Origin: Caloramator fervidus
GTDB lineage: Bacteria > Bacillota > Clostridia > Clostridiales > Caloramatoraceae
DNA: 48,176 bases
Assembly (NCBI RefSeq): GCF_900108045.1
Contig: NZ_FNUK01000016.1
Coordinates: 1-48,176 of the forward strand
Reading direction: 5' to 3'
Shown: positions 8,447 through 17,562 of the stretch, one piece after another
Layout: every line of letters begins with the position of its first letter
Position numbering within the stretch: the stretch's first letter is position 1
Translations under genes and position numbers: made by a program
Notes under the pieces: model-generated
What the model was told of the DNA's origin: nothing
The model's database searches: none
Seen by the model: the letters and a program-made list of their open reading frames with translations, nothing else

Positions 8447-8475
8447 ATTATAACATCTATTTTTGAAAAATTCAA
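8447..8475 (-). promoter_or_regulatory. Promoter of the ATP-cone/rubrerythrin pair
   Basis: TTGAAT (8475-8470), 17 bases, TGT-TATAAT (-10 at 8452-8447, extended by TG). It gives a leader of about 25-30 bases before ATG 8418. Confidence 0.75.
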
Positions 8476-8492
8476 ACAAATTTTATAATTTC

Positions 8493-8521
8493 TTGACAAG
8501 CTTAACATAATATAATAGCAT
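8493..8521 (+). promoter_or_regulatory. Possible promoter of trpS
   Basis: A perfect TTGACA at 8493-8498 is 17 bases before TAGCAT (8516-8521), a 4 of 6 match to the -10. A TATAAT at 8511 is spaced too closely to use this -35. The leader is too short for a T-box. Confidence 0.45.
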
Positions 8522-8587
8522 ATATAAAAAGCATGAAACCTATCATAAGTTTAAATATAAAAACTTAATAGAAAGGAGATGTAAATC

Positions 8588-9583
8588 TTGGAGGAAAAAA
8601 AGGTTATATTTAGTGGAATAAAACCCTCTGGAGATCTAACCCTTGGAAATTACCTTGGAGCTATAAAAAATTGGGTTAAACTTCAAGATGAATATGAATC
8701 CTATTTTTGTGTAGTAGATTTACATGCCATAACTGTAAGACAAGAACCTGCCCTTTTAAGAAAAAGAACACTAGAAATACTAGCCATATACATAGCATCA
8801 GGAATAGATCCTGAAAAAAATACTTTATTTATACAATCTCATGTTCCTGCCCACTGTGAAGCAGCATGGCTTTTAAACTGCTTTACATATATGGGAGAAT
8901 TAAGTAGAATGACTCAATATAAAGACAAAGCAAAAAAATTAGGAGAAAGCATCAGTGCAGGACTTTTTAATTATCCCGTTTTAATGGCTGCTGATATACT
9001 TTTATATAATACAGATCTTGTTCCAGTTGGAAAAGATCAAAAACAACACTTAGAACTTGCAAGGGATATTGCAATAAGGTTTAACAATCTATATAGCCCC
9101 ACCTTTAAAGTCCCTGAAGCATACATTCCAGAAAGAGCTGCTAAAATAATGGACCTTCAAGATCCATCAAAGAAAATGTCAAAATCAGAAGATAATCCAA
9201 ATGGATATATCCTAATAATGGATTCACCAGATGTTATAAGAAAAAAAATATCAAAAGCTGTAACCGACACGATAGGTATAGTTAGATATAGCGACGAACA
9301 ACCTGGAATTAAAAATCTAATAAATATATTATCTGCAATAACTAATCTAACTCCAGAGGAAATAGAAAGAAAATATCAAGGATGTGGGTATGCTCAATTT
9401 AAAGCCGATGTTGCACAAGCAATAATTGATGAACTTACTCCTATTCAAAACAAAGTAAAAGAACTTCTAGAGGATAAATTATATCTTGAATCAATATACA
9501 AAAAAGGTGCTGAAAAAGCAAATTATATAGCAAATAGAACATTGAGAAAAATGCAAAGAAAAATAGGCTTTATATTAAAATAA
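8588..9583 (+). CDS. trpS: Tryptophanyl-tRNA synthetase
   Basis: Class I aminoacyl-tRNA synthetase charging tRNA(Trp). The HIGH-like region is SGIKPSGDLTLGNYLGA (residues 9-25), and the second signature KKMSKS lies in DPSKKMSKSEDNPNG, with the typical ADILLYNTDLVPVGKDQKQHLE between them. The 331 residues match the bacterial enzyme. The start is TTG 8588, with AAGGAGAT 8-9 bases upstream; no ATG suits. It is the only plus-strand housekeeping gene here and is monocistronic between the divergent ATP-cone gene and a convergent terminator. I saw no T-box or trp leader peptide. Confidence 0.96.
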   Translation: MEEKKVIFSGIKPSGDLTLGNYLGAIKNWVKLQDEYESYFCVVDLHAITVRQEPALLRKRTLEILAIYIASGIDPEKNTLFIQSHVPAHCEAAWLLNCFTYMGELSRMTQYKDKAKKLGESISAGLFNYPVLMAADILLYNTDLVPVGKDQKQHLELARDIAIRFNNLYSPTFKVPEAYIPERAAKIMDLQDPSKKMSKSEDNPNGYILIMDSPDVIRKKISKAVTDTIGIVRYSDEQPGIKNLINILSAITNLTPEEIERKYQGCGYAQFKADVAQAIIDELTPIQNKVKELLEDKLYLESIYKKGAEKANYIANRTLRKMQRKIGFILK

Positions 9584-9603
9584 AGGTCCAAAGCTGGACC
9601 TTT
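9582..9603. terminator. Bidirectional terminator between trpS and orr
   Basis: AAAGGTCC (9582-9589) and GGACCTTT (9596-9603) with a 6-base loop. T-rich sequence follows on both strands. The stem covers the stop codons of both convergent genes and so ends both trpS and the ornithine operon. Confidence 0.8.
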
Positions 9604-10660
9604 ATTTTATTACCTTCTTTACATATTCTGAAGTCATAGATTTTAAAAGGGAACCATATTCCATAAAAAACTCAATTGTATCCCCAACTTTATAATTTCT
9701 CTTACTTTGAGTAACATCTAATATAGTATGATCACTACTTGCCCCAAGAACAGTAATGTCTTTATCAATAGGAATTAATGTATTTGGATCTATATCTTGT
9801 CTTCCAATAGCAACAATTGCTCTTTTCATGATTCCCTTATCTTCAAAATAAGGTTTTTGTCCAAAAGCATCCATACCAATATTCCCAATTGGAACCGAAG
9901 GCTTATCTTTAAGCTCTATTATCTCTGCTTTCAAAGTAAATACATCCCTATGAAGCCCCTCTACAAAATTTCCAAAGGCAGTCTCCCTTCCAAGAAGCAA
10001 AGCCTCACCAAACCTTAAATTGTTTATTCCCTTTGGAAGCCTTCCTTGAAGAAGAAGATATAGACTGCTAGAATTTCCTCCTGATATAATTTCAAGCTCT
10101 AAATTGTATTTATCTTGCATGTTTTTTGCAATCTCAACTAGCTTTCCTAAATTTTCTTCATCAGGAATTACTCCTCCATAACAAGTTAAATTAACTCCAA
10201 AACCAACAATTTTAATTCCTTCTATTTTAACAGCTTCCTTCACAAAACTATCCACATCCGTTGGCCAAATTCCTTCCCTTAAATCACCTAAATCTACCAT
10301 TAATATAACTTTATGAATTTTTCCCTGTTTTATAGCCTCTAAACCTAAAAGTTTTAAAGTTTCAAGCTCTGAATTTTGACTATAATCAGCATATGTTACA
10401 ACTTGCTCAACTTCGCTTTGCATAGGTATTCTCAAAAGAACTTTTTTTACGTTTAAATCTTTAACTTTTATTAAATTTTCAATCCTTGAGTCTGCAATAT
10501 ATTCAACTCCACTATCAACCATTGCCTTTGCAAGGTCATAAAGGGCACAAAAACATTTAGTAACTCCCATAACGCTTACCCCGTTTTCCTTGCAAAGTTT
10601 TACTAAAAAGCTTGTGTTCTCCTTAAGTTTTTTCAAATCTATCTCAACTCTTGGATACAT
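9602..10660 (-). CDS. orr: Ornithine racemase, PLP-dependent
   Basis: Converts L-ornithine to D-ornithine, the substrate of OraSE. The fold is the alanine-racemase N-terminal TIM barrel; the PLP lysine is K35 in MGVTKCFCALYDLA, and later blocks include LMVDLGDLREGIWP, SGGNSSSLYLL and RFGEALLLGRE, as in the ornithine racemase family rather than alanine racemase proper. The longest frame starts at GTG 10669, inside the upstream gene. ATG 10660 has GGAAGG 8 bases before it and begins 1 base after the upstream stop, so I chose it (352 residues). Last gene of the ornithine operon. Substrate is inferred from family resemblance and context. Confidence 0.9.
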   Translation of the reverse strand: MYPRVEIDLKKLKENTSFLVKLCKENGVSVMGVTKCFCALYDLAKAMVDSGVEYIADSRIENLIKVKDLNVKKVLLRIPMQSEVEQVVTYADYSQNSELETLKLLGLEAIKQGKIHKVILMVDLGDLREGIWPTDVDSFVKEAVKIEGIKIVGFGVNLTCYGGVIPDEENLGKLVEIAKNMQDKYNLELEIISGGNSSSLYLLLQGRLPKGINNLRFGEALLLGRETAFGNFVEGLHRDVFTLKAEIIELKDKPSVPIGNIGMDAFGQKPYFEDKGIMKRAIVAIGRQDIDPNTLIPIDKDITVLGASSDHTILDVTQSKRNYKVGDTIEFFMEYGSLLKSMTSEYVKKVIK

Positions 10661-10661
10661 A

Positions 10662-12020
10662 TTATGCACCTTCCAATCCTAAGCTTTCTAGTAGTAGTTT
10701 TTTGGCAGCCTCTTTATGTTTTTTAGATAATACACCAAGGGAAGCCATAATATAATAATTATCTATGAGAACTTTAACACCTTTTTTAGGATATAAGAAC
10801 ATATCGCCGGTATTATCATAGGGAATGCTGGACAATATCTCAACCCGCTTAGGCAGCCTTGTCAAGGCTCCTCCAGTCCCTATGATATACTTAACGTTCG
10901 TAAGATCTTTACCTTCTGCTACTGTTTTTTTACCTGTTGGACCAAATATATACCTTAAAGAACCCGCATGCCTTCTTACAGCAGTTAAAACAGCTTCCTT
11001 AGTAAGCCTTTCTATAAACTCCTTTTCCCTTTCAGTTTCAGGTATAGGCTTTCTGTTTTTTATAAGCTCTTCAGCATCTGGAAACTCTTTTTTCAACTCC
11101 TCTAACCCTATCTTTTCAACAATATGAGGCAAATTAACAAAAACCCCCAAATCCCCCTCAACCGTTCTTTTAGCAAAGGGTTCAGGACTTATAAGAATTC
11201 TTTGTATTTCATCACTTCCTTCAGTAACAGAATGAACATCAGTAGTTGCTCCACCAACATCTAAAACCATTAAATCTCCTAAAACCTCATAAAGCAAAAT
11301 TGCACTTTCCATAACCGCACCAGGAGTAGGTATTATAGATTCATTTACCATACTTCTAACTTTAGCCATTCCTGGAGCTTTAGTTATATGTTCTTCAAAA
11401 ACTTTTTGTATGATTTTTCTCGTAGGCTCAACATTTAACGTGTCTATCCTTGGATATACATTTTCCACTATATAAAGAGGTTGATTAGCTTGTTCAAAAA
11501 TTATTTTCACTTCTTCATGATTTTCAATATTTCCTGCATAAATAACAGGAACATTAAGCTTTAAATTTGCAATCTGTTCTGCATTATAAAGAGCTGTCTC
11601 CCTTTCACCATAATCTACTCCACCAGCCACTAGAATAATGTTAGGTCTTATCTCCTTAATCTTTTGAAGATCCGTCCTTCTTAGTTTTCCTGCCGTAACC
11701 ATTTTTATAATAGCACCGGCCCCAAGGGCGGCTTCTTTAGCCGCCCTTACAGTCATATCATAAACAAGGCCGTGCACTGTCATCCTAAGTCCTCCAGCAG
11801 CACTGGAGGTTGCAAAAAACTCATCATATTCTATATAATCAGCACCTATATTTTTAGCAAGAGATTCTAATGCCATATTAAGCCCTATTGTGACATCCCC
11901 CTCTAAAACTGTTGTAGGTCCTTGTCCCTGACCTATAAACCTTACTTCATCTTTTATGTTAAAAGCATTTAAAACTGTAGTAGTACTTCCTATTTCAGCT
12001 ATAAGACAATCAATTTTCAT
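10662..12020 (-). CDS. MutL/GlmL-family ATPase, probable mutase activase
   Basis: A 452-residue member of the family named after MutL of glutamate mutase operons (not the mismatch repair protein). It has an ASKHA-type nucleotide-binding fold: IAEIGSTTTVLNAF at 8-21 is the phosphate-1 loop, LDVGGATTDVHSV near 255-267 is phosphate 2, and GTGGALTRLP lies near the C-terminal part. Such proteins accompany adenosylcobalamin-dependent mutases and are thought to reactivate or chaperone them; that role here is inferred from its place between oraE and orr. It overlaps oraE by 11 bases and has an AGAAGGA ribosome site. Confidence 0.85.
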   Translation of the reverse strand: MKIDCLIAEIGSTTTVLNAFNIKDEVRFIGQGQGPTTVLEGDVTIGLNMALESLAKNIGADYIEYDEFFATSSAAGGLRMTVHGLVYDMTVRAAKEAALGAGAIIKMVTAGKLRRTDLQKIKEIRPNIILVAGGVDYGERETALYNAEQIANLKLNVPVIYAGNIENHEEVKIIFEQANQPLYIVENVYPRIDTLNVEPTRKIIQKVFEEHITKAPGMAKVRSMVNESIIPTPGAVMESAILLYEVLGDLMVLDVGGATTDVHSVTEGSDEIQRILISPEPFAKRTVEGDLGVFVNLPHIVEKIGLEELKKEFPDAEELIKNRKPIPETEREKEFIERLTKEAVLTAVRRHAGSLRYIFGPTGKKTVAEGKDLTNVKYIIGTGGALTRLPKRVEILSSIPYDNTGDMFLYPKKGVKVLIDNYYIMASLGVLSKKHKEAAKKLLLESLGLEGA

Positions 12021-14214
12021 TTATATCCTTCTCCATTTCCCATCTTTTCTTTACGAGGAAGGATGCCACATGAACTCCCTTAGTTCCTCTTCCAAAACCT
12101 GCATCCATTCCTGCTTCCTTTGCAATTTCATCTGTAATTTGAGTTCCTCCAGCAGCAAGTATAATTCTATCTCTTATACCTTTTTCAATGCAAAGCTCGT
12201 GTAATTTTTTCATATTCTTTATATGAACATCGTTATGGGTTATTATAGTACTTGCCAATATAGCATCTGCGTTTAATTCTATTGCTGCGTCAACTAGCTT
12301 TTCAACCGGACATGAAGTTCCTAAATAATGAACCTCTATACCATATTTTTCTATTCCACCGTGCTTAATATCAATAACTTCTCTTAACCCAACTGAATGT
12401 TCATCTTCACCAACAGTTGCAGCCACAACCTTCATAGGCTTTCTTTCTATATCTTTTCTTATAATATCATCATCTAAGACTTCAGGTTTCTTTGGAATAG
12501 AAAGCTTAGAAATATCTATGGTAAATGGTACTCTACCTTTTATTTCTACAACCGTTCCTTCTGATGGATGTGCAGAAAGTTTATGAATTACTACAACATC
12601 TTCAAGTCCCATTTTCTTACCTATCTCAAGAGCTGCAGCTTCTGCTGTATCTTCATCACATGGCAAGAATATAGTAGTTGCAACTATACCATCTCCTGTC
12701 CATTCAACTTCTGGTTTTATTTGAGTTGATTTTCTTAAATGTTCTGTTTCTTTTAATCTCTTATAAACATTATCATTTTCATCAAGCTCGTCTATAAATA
12801 CTATCTTTTCTGGCTTGTGGAATGTACAACCATCTATAAGATCACATGGTTTTTCAAGGCCTTCTGGTAAATTATTGTATCCAAAATGTTCACAAACAGG
12901 AGCCATATAATCTTTATCTCTTTCAACTACAGTTCCTGCTCCAATACCTCCATCTATGTGTCTTACTATACCATCACCATTTCTTTCTGGGTACATACCA
13001 GAATCCACAAAGAATCCCATTTCAACAGCTTTAAAATATCCTCCAACTTCAAGTATTTCTTCCATAAATAGAACTGCTCTTTCTTTTAATTCCCTTACCT
13101 TTTCTGCAAGATATCCATCCTTTTTAAGTTCAACCATTTCTAAAAGTCCGTCCATACCTACAAGAGCTTGTTTTGCTGTATCTATTGCTTGAATATTATA
13201 ATAATGCCATGGAACATTTCTTCCTTCATCTGGAGTTATTGTTGATTGAATATCTGCACTTGTAAGCCTTGATATTAAAAGATTTAAAACGTGGGTTACA
13301 GTAGCCTCCCTTGTATCGCTTTCCATATACTTTGTATTCATTTGAGCTCTCATTTTATAATCCTTAAACAACTGTCTTAATGCAACAGCATATGGTAGGT
13401 CTATCCTTAAACATGGTGCTGGTGGTGCTGTTGGAGGAACCGTTGAGAGAGCAATATTTTCAGGTTTCATTCCAACTGCTTTTGAGAAAGCACAGTTTAT
13501 AGCATGTTGAACCATAAGTTCTGGCATAACCTTCCAAGCCTTCATTGCAGTTGCATTAGCGTTATGGGCCCCATCTATTTGAAGCATACCTGCCCATGCC
13601 ATAATCTTTTTAGCAACAGCTGCGTCAACAAAAGATCTTACCATATTTATGTTTCTGTAAAGAACATTATATTGAGGGTCTTGATGTGCACCATTTACTC
13701 CTTCTTCTGCAAACATAACAGCTATATCTGGTCCTGCAACACCTGAAACATATGAATGGAAATTAATTGGCCTTCCTACTTCTTCTTCTATAAGATCAAG
13801 AGCTTTTCTTGTTGCTCTAACTTGTTTTCTTGATATTGGAACTCCCCCAACTCCCTCTGGAGTTCCTTCAATAAGTCCATCAAAATGGCTTTGGCCTGCT
13901 GTTCTAATTACCATTATATGATCGGCACCATGCCATGCAGCCATTCTCATTCTTCTTATGTCATCTTCAAAACGTCCTGAAGCAATTTCTGTTGTAATTA
14001 TACAATCTGGCTGTGGATCTATATTACCAAAACTTCTTGCGGCAGGTAATGGAATGCTTTGTTTTAATGGTTTTGAAGCTTGATGATATTCAAATTCTCC
14101 ATAAATTTGTTTTCCTCTATCTTCCCTCCAATGCCATCCACGTCTTTTGGGTCTATAATTTTCAAGATCCTTTAAAATTTCTTCAATATCAAGTTTTTTA
14201 TTCTTATCAAGCAT
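12010..14214 (-). CDS. oraE: D-ornithine 4,5-aminomutase, large subunit OraE
   Basis: Adenosylcobalamin and PLP enzyme that moves the 5-amino group of D-ornithine to C4, giving 2,4-diaminopentanoate. The TIM-barrel part has PLPAARSFGNIDPQPDCI and CLRIDLPYAVALRQL; the cobalamin-binding Rossmann part has GEDEHSVGLREV with the axial His606 (DxHxxG) and Lys617, eleven residues later. In the Clostridium sticklandii enzyme His618 and Lys629 have the same spacing. The longest frame starts earlier (14271) inside oraS; ATG 14214 follows GAAGGAGGTG and overlaps the oraS stop as ATGCTTGA, so I use it (734 residues). Confidence 0.96.
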   Translation of the reverse strand: MLDKNKKLDIEEILKDLENYRPKRRGWHWREDRGKQIYGEFEYHQASKPLKQSIPLPAARSFGNIDPQPDCIITTEIASGRFEDDIRRMRMAAWHGADHIMVIRTAGQSHFDGLIEGTPEGVGGVPISRKQVRATRKALDLIEEEVGRPINFHSYVSGVAGPDIAVMFAEEGVNGAHQDPQYNVLYRNINMVRSFVDAAVAKKIMAWAGMLQIDGAHNANATAMKAWKVMPELMVQHAINCAFSKAVGMKPENIALSTVPPTAPPAPCLRIDLPYAVALRQLFKDYKMRAQMNTKYMESDTREATVTHVLNLLISRLTSADIQSTITPDEGRNVPWHYYNIQAIDTAKQALVGMDGLLEMVELKKDGYLAEKVRELKERAVLFMEEILEVGGYFKAVEMGFFVDSGMYPERNGDGIVRHIDGGIGAGTVVERDKDYMAPVCEHFGYNNLPEGLEKPCDLIDGCTFHKPEKIVFIDELDENDNVYKRLKETEHLRKSTQIKPEVEWTGDGIVATTIFLPCDEDTAEAAALEIGKKMGLEDVVVIHKLSAHPSEGTVVEIKGRVPFTIDISKLSIPKKPEVLDDDIIRKDIERKPMKVVAATVGEDEHSVGLREVIDIKHGGIEKYGIEVHYLGTSCPVEKLVDAAIELNADAILASTIITHNDVHIKNMKKLHELCIEKGIRDRIILAAGGTQITDEIAKEAGMDAGFGRGTKGVHVASFLVKKRWEMEKDINEN

Positions 14215-14581
14215 TTGAAGCACCTCCTTCAAAAAGTCCTGGAACTTCTTCCCAACATTTACCCTCAACAAGTAAAAGTCCTGCTTCCCTTATAGGTATA
14301 TTCTTTTTCTTTGCTAGTCTATAAACTACGTTTCCTGCACCTTTTCCTAAAAGTCCAAGCTTCATAACACCTTCAACAATTGCCTTTGCTTCTATACTTG
14401 AAAATCCCATTCTTAAAAGAACAGATCTTTCAACAGCAGGAGAAGTATGAGTGTAAGCGAGTTCAACTAAAGGCTTTACAATCTCCTCTGCAAGCTGCCA
14501 AAATCTTTTTTCAAGTTCTTCATCTGTAAGATTTCTTAAATGCTGTCTCCTCACTTCAAAATCATCTGGTCTTTTTGCCAT
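14207..14581 (-). CDS. oraS: D-ornithine 4,5-aminomutase, small subunit OraS
   Basis: Small partner (124 residues) of OraE; both are needed for the mutase. Recognised by MAKRPDDFEVRRQHLRNL at the start, ERSVLLRMGFSSIEAKAIVE in the middle, and GKGAGNVVYRLAKKK toward the end. AAGGAGGG precedes the ATG. It sits 16 bases after ortB and overlaps oraE by 8 bases, which favours coupled translation of the two subunits at equal levels. Confidence 0.94.
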   Translation of the reverse strand: MAKRPDDFEVRRQHLRNLTDEELEKRFWQLAEEIVKPLVELAYTHTSPAVERSVLLRMGFSSIEAKAIVEGVMKLGLLGKGAGNVVYRLAKKKNIPIREAGLLLVEGKCWEEVPGLFEGGASNA

Positions 14582-14597
14582 ATTACTCCCTCCTTGT

Positions 14598-16019
14598 TTA
14601 CTCTACTTTTACATTTAATTGTTCTAAAACAGATAAAACAAATTCTTTGTCTGTTTTAGTATCTTCTGCTAAAAACTCAACATCTTCTAAAGTTACATAA
14701 TCAACTTTGTAATTATCTATACAATTCTTTATATATGACCTTCTTAATTTGTTTAGGTCAACCTCTCTTGCTTTTATAAGCCTTGGATCCTCTGGAAGAA
14801 TTATATTTTTTCCTGCAACTTCTTCATCTGGGTTTCCAAACCTTATATCAATACCATTTTTTCTTGCAAAACTTAACTGTGACAGATGATGTTTTCCAAC
14901 GCCAGTATATTCAGTTTCTTGAACTACTATTACTTGGTCTTCGTCCATTTCCATAGCAAGAGCAAAAGCAGCAGTTAAAGACGTATTCCCTGCAGGACCT
15001 CTTTCTATTCCTTCAAGTTGTGCAAGGGCTTCTGTTATATAGAAAACCTCACCCTGTTTTACAGTAAAATATCTATCAAGATATCTTAAAGGTCTTGCTG
15101 CACTCCTTGGAACATCTGATCTATCTGGCCAAGTTGCAAATGGAATTCCAAATCCTGTATGTCCAGTTGTAAAAGATTTTCTATTAAAATCATAATCTGA
15201 TGCCATATGAAGTCCTGATAAATCAACGCTTGCTCCATAAACTTTAGTATCTAAAGCTCCTGCCTTTATAAGACCTCTTGCTGTTCCTGTAACATTACCT
15301 CCACCTGCATGGGTTACAACAACAACATCAGGATCTTTTCCTATTTTTTCCCTACACTGCATGGCAATTTCATAACCTAAAGTTTCAACACCTGCTATCC
15401 CAAAAGGAGAATATAATGAGGCATTAAAGTAGCCTGTTTCTTCTAAAACCCTTAAAAACATATAGAAAAGCTCTGGACCAACTGAAAGTTGTATAACTTC
15501 TGCTCCTAAGCATTCACACTTTCTTTGTTTTTCAAGTATTTCTGGTTGTCCAATTTTTCTTGAGTCATAGCATTCTTGAACTATGATAGCCTTTAAATTT
15601 CTCATAGCAGCTTGAGATGCAACAGCTGCACCATAATTTCCGCTAGTTGCCGCAACAACACCTTTAAACCCTAATTTTTCCGCATGATAAACTGAAACAG
15701 AAGCTCTTCTATCTTTAAAACTTCCCGATGGATTACATGCTTCATCCTTTATAAAAATCCTTGCTCCTTTTCCCTTTGGAGCCAATTTTCTTGCTAATTT
15801 TGTTAAATTTTTAAGCTCTATTAAAGGAGTATTTCCAACACCAACGCTTGACTGTATCCTTTGAATTTCTTGAAGTGAATATCCTGTCTCCCTCATCATT
15901 CTTTCATAATCAAAAGCAATTCTTCCCGTTTCAAAAACTGAATAATCTATTCCTACTGCTTTTTTCATTATCTCGTTTTTTCTTGCCATGACGGCCTGAT
16001 AACTTAAATCTTTACTCAC
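14598..16019 (-). CDS. ortB: 2-amino-4-ketopentanoate thiolase, beta subunit OrtB
   Basis: PLP subunit of the thiolase that cleaves 2-amino-4-ketopentanoate with CoA into acetyl-CoA and alanine. It has the fold-type II (threonine synthase-like) signature: the PLP lysine in CNPSGSFKDRRAS, SGNYGAAVASQAAM, and a Gly-rich phosphate loop THAGGGNVTGTARG. The frame stays open to GTG 16028 with ATG at 16025, but those lie inside or right next to the AAGG ribosome site. GTG 16019 (MSKDLSYQAVMARK) has AAGGTG six bases upstream and overlaps the ortA stop as GTGAGTAA. I prefer it (473 residues); 16025 is the alternative. Confidence 0.92.
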   Translation of the reverse strand: MSKDLSYQAVMARKNEIMKKAVGIDYSVFETGRIAFDYERMMRETGYSLQEIQRIQSSVGVGNTPLIELKNLTKLARKLAPKGKGARIFIKDEACNPSGSFKDRRASVSVYHAEKLGFKGVVAATSGNYGAAVASQAAMRNLKAIIVQECYDSRKIGQPEILEKQRKCECLGAEVIQLSVGPELFYMFLRVLEETGYFNASLYSPFGIAGVETLGYEIAMQCREKIGKDPDVVVVTHAGGGNVTGTARGLIKAGALDTKVYGASVDLSGLHMASDYDFNRKSFTTGHTGFGIPFATWPDRSDVPRSAARPLRYLDRYFTVKQGEVFYITEALAQLEGIERGPAGNTSLTAAFALAMEMDEDQVIVVQETEYTGVGKHHLSQLSFARKNGIDIRFGNPDEEVAGKNIILPEDPRLIKAREVDLNKLRRSYIKNCIDNYKVDYVTLEDVEFLAEDTKTDKEFVLSVLEQLNVKVE

Positions 16020-16320
16020 GGCCATCACCTTCTTTCAATATATTTCTTAAAGTTATACCTATTTGCAAAATCTCTGGAACAAATTCACCAAAACCATAAG
16101 TATATGTTGGATTTACCTCGACAAGCTTTCCTTTTACCACCCTTCCTGTAAGAGTTGTTATCTCTACAGTATCGCCAATATTAGCATCATGGTTTAAAAA
16201 TCCTTTAACCCACATTTCTAAAGGAACATTTTTAGTGTCTTCGGGAATATTTGCGGTTCTTTCATGAGGTTGTAAAACAACCTCATGAATTTGAACCCAA
16301 TCCCCCTTTTTAGCCTTCAT
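16012..16320 (-). CDS. ortA: 2-amino-4-ketopentanoate thiolase, alpha subunit OrtA
   Basis: Small (102 residues) non-PLP partner of OrtB; both are required for thiolase activity in the known clostridial enzyme. The sequence MKAKKGDWVQIHEVVLQPHE, then NVPLEMWVKGFL, NIGDTVEITTLTGRVVKG and the Tyr/Gly motif NPTYTYGFGEFVPE, is characteristic of OrtA. It has a GGGGTGAT ribosome site, lies 16 bases after ord, and overlaps the start of ortB by 8 bases. Confidence 0.93.
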   Translation of the reverse strand: MKAKKGDWVQIHEVVLQPHERTANIPEDTKNVPLEMWVKGFLNHDANIGDTVEITTLTGRVVKGKLVEVNPTYTYGFGEFVPEILQIGITLRNILKEGDGRE

Positions 16321-16336
16321 TTAATATCACCCCAAA

Positions 16337-17377
16337 TTACCTTTTAATATATTTTCTAATATCAGCCATTAATGCATGTGGAAGAGGCATGTCTATCATA
16401 GACTTTAATCCTGGCTCTGCATTTATAACATGAGGTATCATATTAACAGCAACTGCAATAGTTCCTATTCCCCCTGGAGTTTCTGGCTTTATCGCAAGGC
16501 TTAAGTTTGGATCTCCTTCAATCCAAATGTAATCTCCTGTTTCTACACCTTCTAAATGAGGATGTATTTGTTGTGGATGTTCAAGAGTAATTACAACTTC
16601 ACCATTTTTCTTTCCATAAGCTATATGTTTGCATCCTGCAACCATTCCTGGATAAACTTTTACATGTGGAGTTTCTCTATATACATTTGAAATAATAGGT
16701 TCCCTTGTCTCAACAACCTCATCTATTTCAATTCCAAGAGCATCTGCTATCATAGGAATTGATTGTTGGAATCCTATATGTCCTACAATTGTTCCATCTT
16801 TTATTCCTTTTTCAAATTCTTCAGGAGTTGTTCCTACACCTTGAGTTCTCATAACTGTTGGTCCAAATGGAGATAAGTCATTTATTCTTGCTGCTCTTAT
16901 CTTGTTTACCCTCCTGCAAGCTGCTGAAAGAACAATTATCAATGTATCAAGAACAAAACCTGGATTAACTCCTGTTCCAAGTATTGTTACTCCATTTTCC
17001 TTTGCAAGCCTATCCATTTCCTTTGCAAGTTCAGGTTCTACTGTATGTGGATATGACATTTCTTCTGCTATAGTTATAACATTCATCTTGTGTTCTACAG
17101 CCATTTTTATTTGTGGAAAAACATTTTTAACAAAAGAATCTGTAGCAATTATACAAACATCTGCCTTTACTGAATCTAAAACTTTTTTAGCATCTGTTGA
17201 CGTTAAAACCCCAATTTTTCTATCAATTCCAAGATATTCACCAAGATCCATGTTTTCTTTTTCAGGTTGTCCAATTATTGCACCTACAATCTCAATTCCT
17301 TCCTTATCAAGAATCATTTTTGCCATACCTGAGCCCATAGCTCCTATTCCCCATAAAACCACTTTAACCTTGTCCAT
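16337..17377 (-). CDS. ord: 2,4-diaminopentanoate dehydrogenase
   Basis: NAD(P)-dependent oxidative deaminase that turns 2,4-diaminopentanoate into 2-amino-4-ketopentanoate. It has a DapB-like Rossmann N-terminus, VVLWGIGAMGSGMAKMIL (dinucleotide loop GxGxMG), then ILGTGVNPGFVLDTLI and HIGFQQSIPMIADALG, which mark the diaminopentanoate dehydrogenase group. A longer frame begins at 17422 in the promoter region; AAGGGGGA just before ATG 17377 decides the start (346 residues, MDKVKVVLWG). It is the first gene of the ornithine operon, about 34 bases after the predicted sigma-54 transcription start. Confidence 0.94.
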   Translation of the reverse strand: MDKVKVVLWGIGAMGSGMAKMILDKEGIEIVGAIIGQPEKENMDLGEYLGIDRKIGVLTSTDAKKVLDSVKADVCIIATDSFVKNVFPQIKMAVEHKMNVITIAEEMSYPHTVEPELAKEMDRLAKENGVTILGTGVNPGFVLDTLIIVLSAACRRVNKIRAARINDLSPFGPTVMRTQGVGTTPEEFEKGIKDGTIVGHIGFQQSIPMIADALGIEIDEVVETREPIISNVYRETPHVKVYPGMVAGCKHIAYGKKNGEVVITLEHPQQIHPHLEGVETGDYIWIEGDPNLSLAIKPETPGGIGTIAVAVNMIPHVINAEPGLKSMIDMPLPHALMADIRKYIKR

Positions 17378-17421
17378 AAACATCCCCCTTAACTTTAATT
17401 TGTTTTTCACCATATTTAACA

Positions 17422-17438
17422 AGCAAATTTCGTGCCAA
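17422..17438 (-). promoter_or_regulatory. Sigma-54 (-24/-12) promoter of the ornithine operon
   Basis: On the minus strand TTGGCACG (17438-17431), 4 bases, TTGCT (17426-17422) matches the sigma-54 consensus TGGCACG-N4-TTGCW at every key position, including the invariant GG and GC spaced correctly. Transcription would start near 17411, giving a leader of about 34 bases with the AAGGGGGA site of ord. No competing sigma-A promoter is evident. Confidence 0.93.
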
Positions 17439-17562
17439 CTTAAAATTAAATTTTCATGATATTTTATAAATTTAGTGTATTTCTTTTGTTATAATTTACT
17501 GAATATTTATTCACAAATTAATCTTAAAAATATTTTTGAAATTATCTGCAAATTTTTTTGCT

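Noticed and set aside
8499-8587. T-box or leader peptide in front of trpS
   Set aside because: The leader is under 70 bases, has no T-box sequence, no terminator/antiterminator pair and no Trp-rich small frame.
14013-14324. Plus-strand frame across oraE/oraS
   Set aside because: Antisense shadow of well-conserved genes, with no ribosome site and low-complexity translation.
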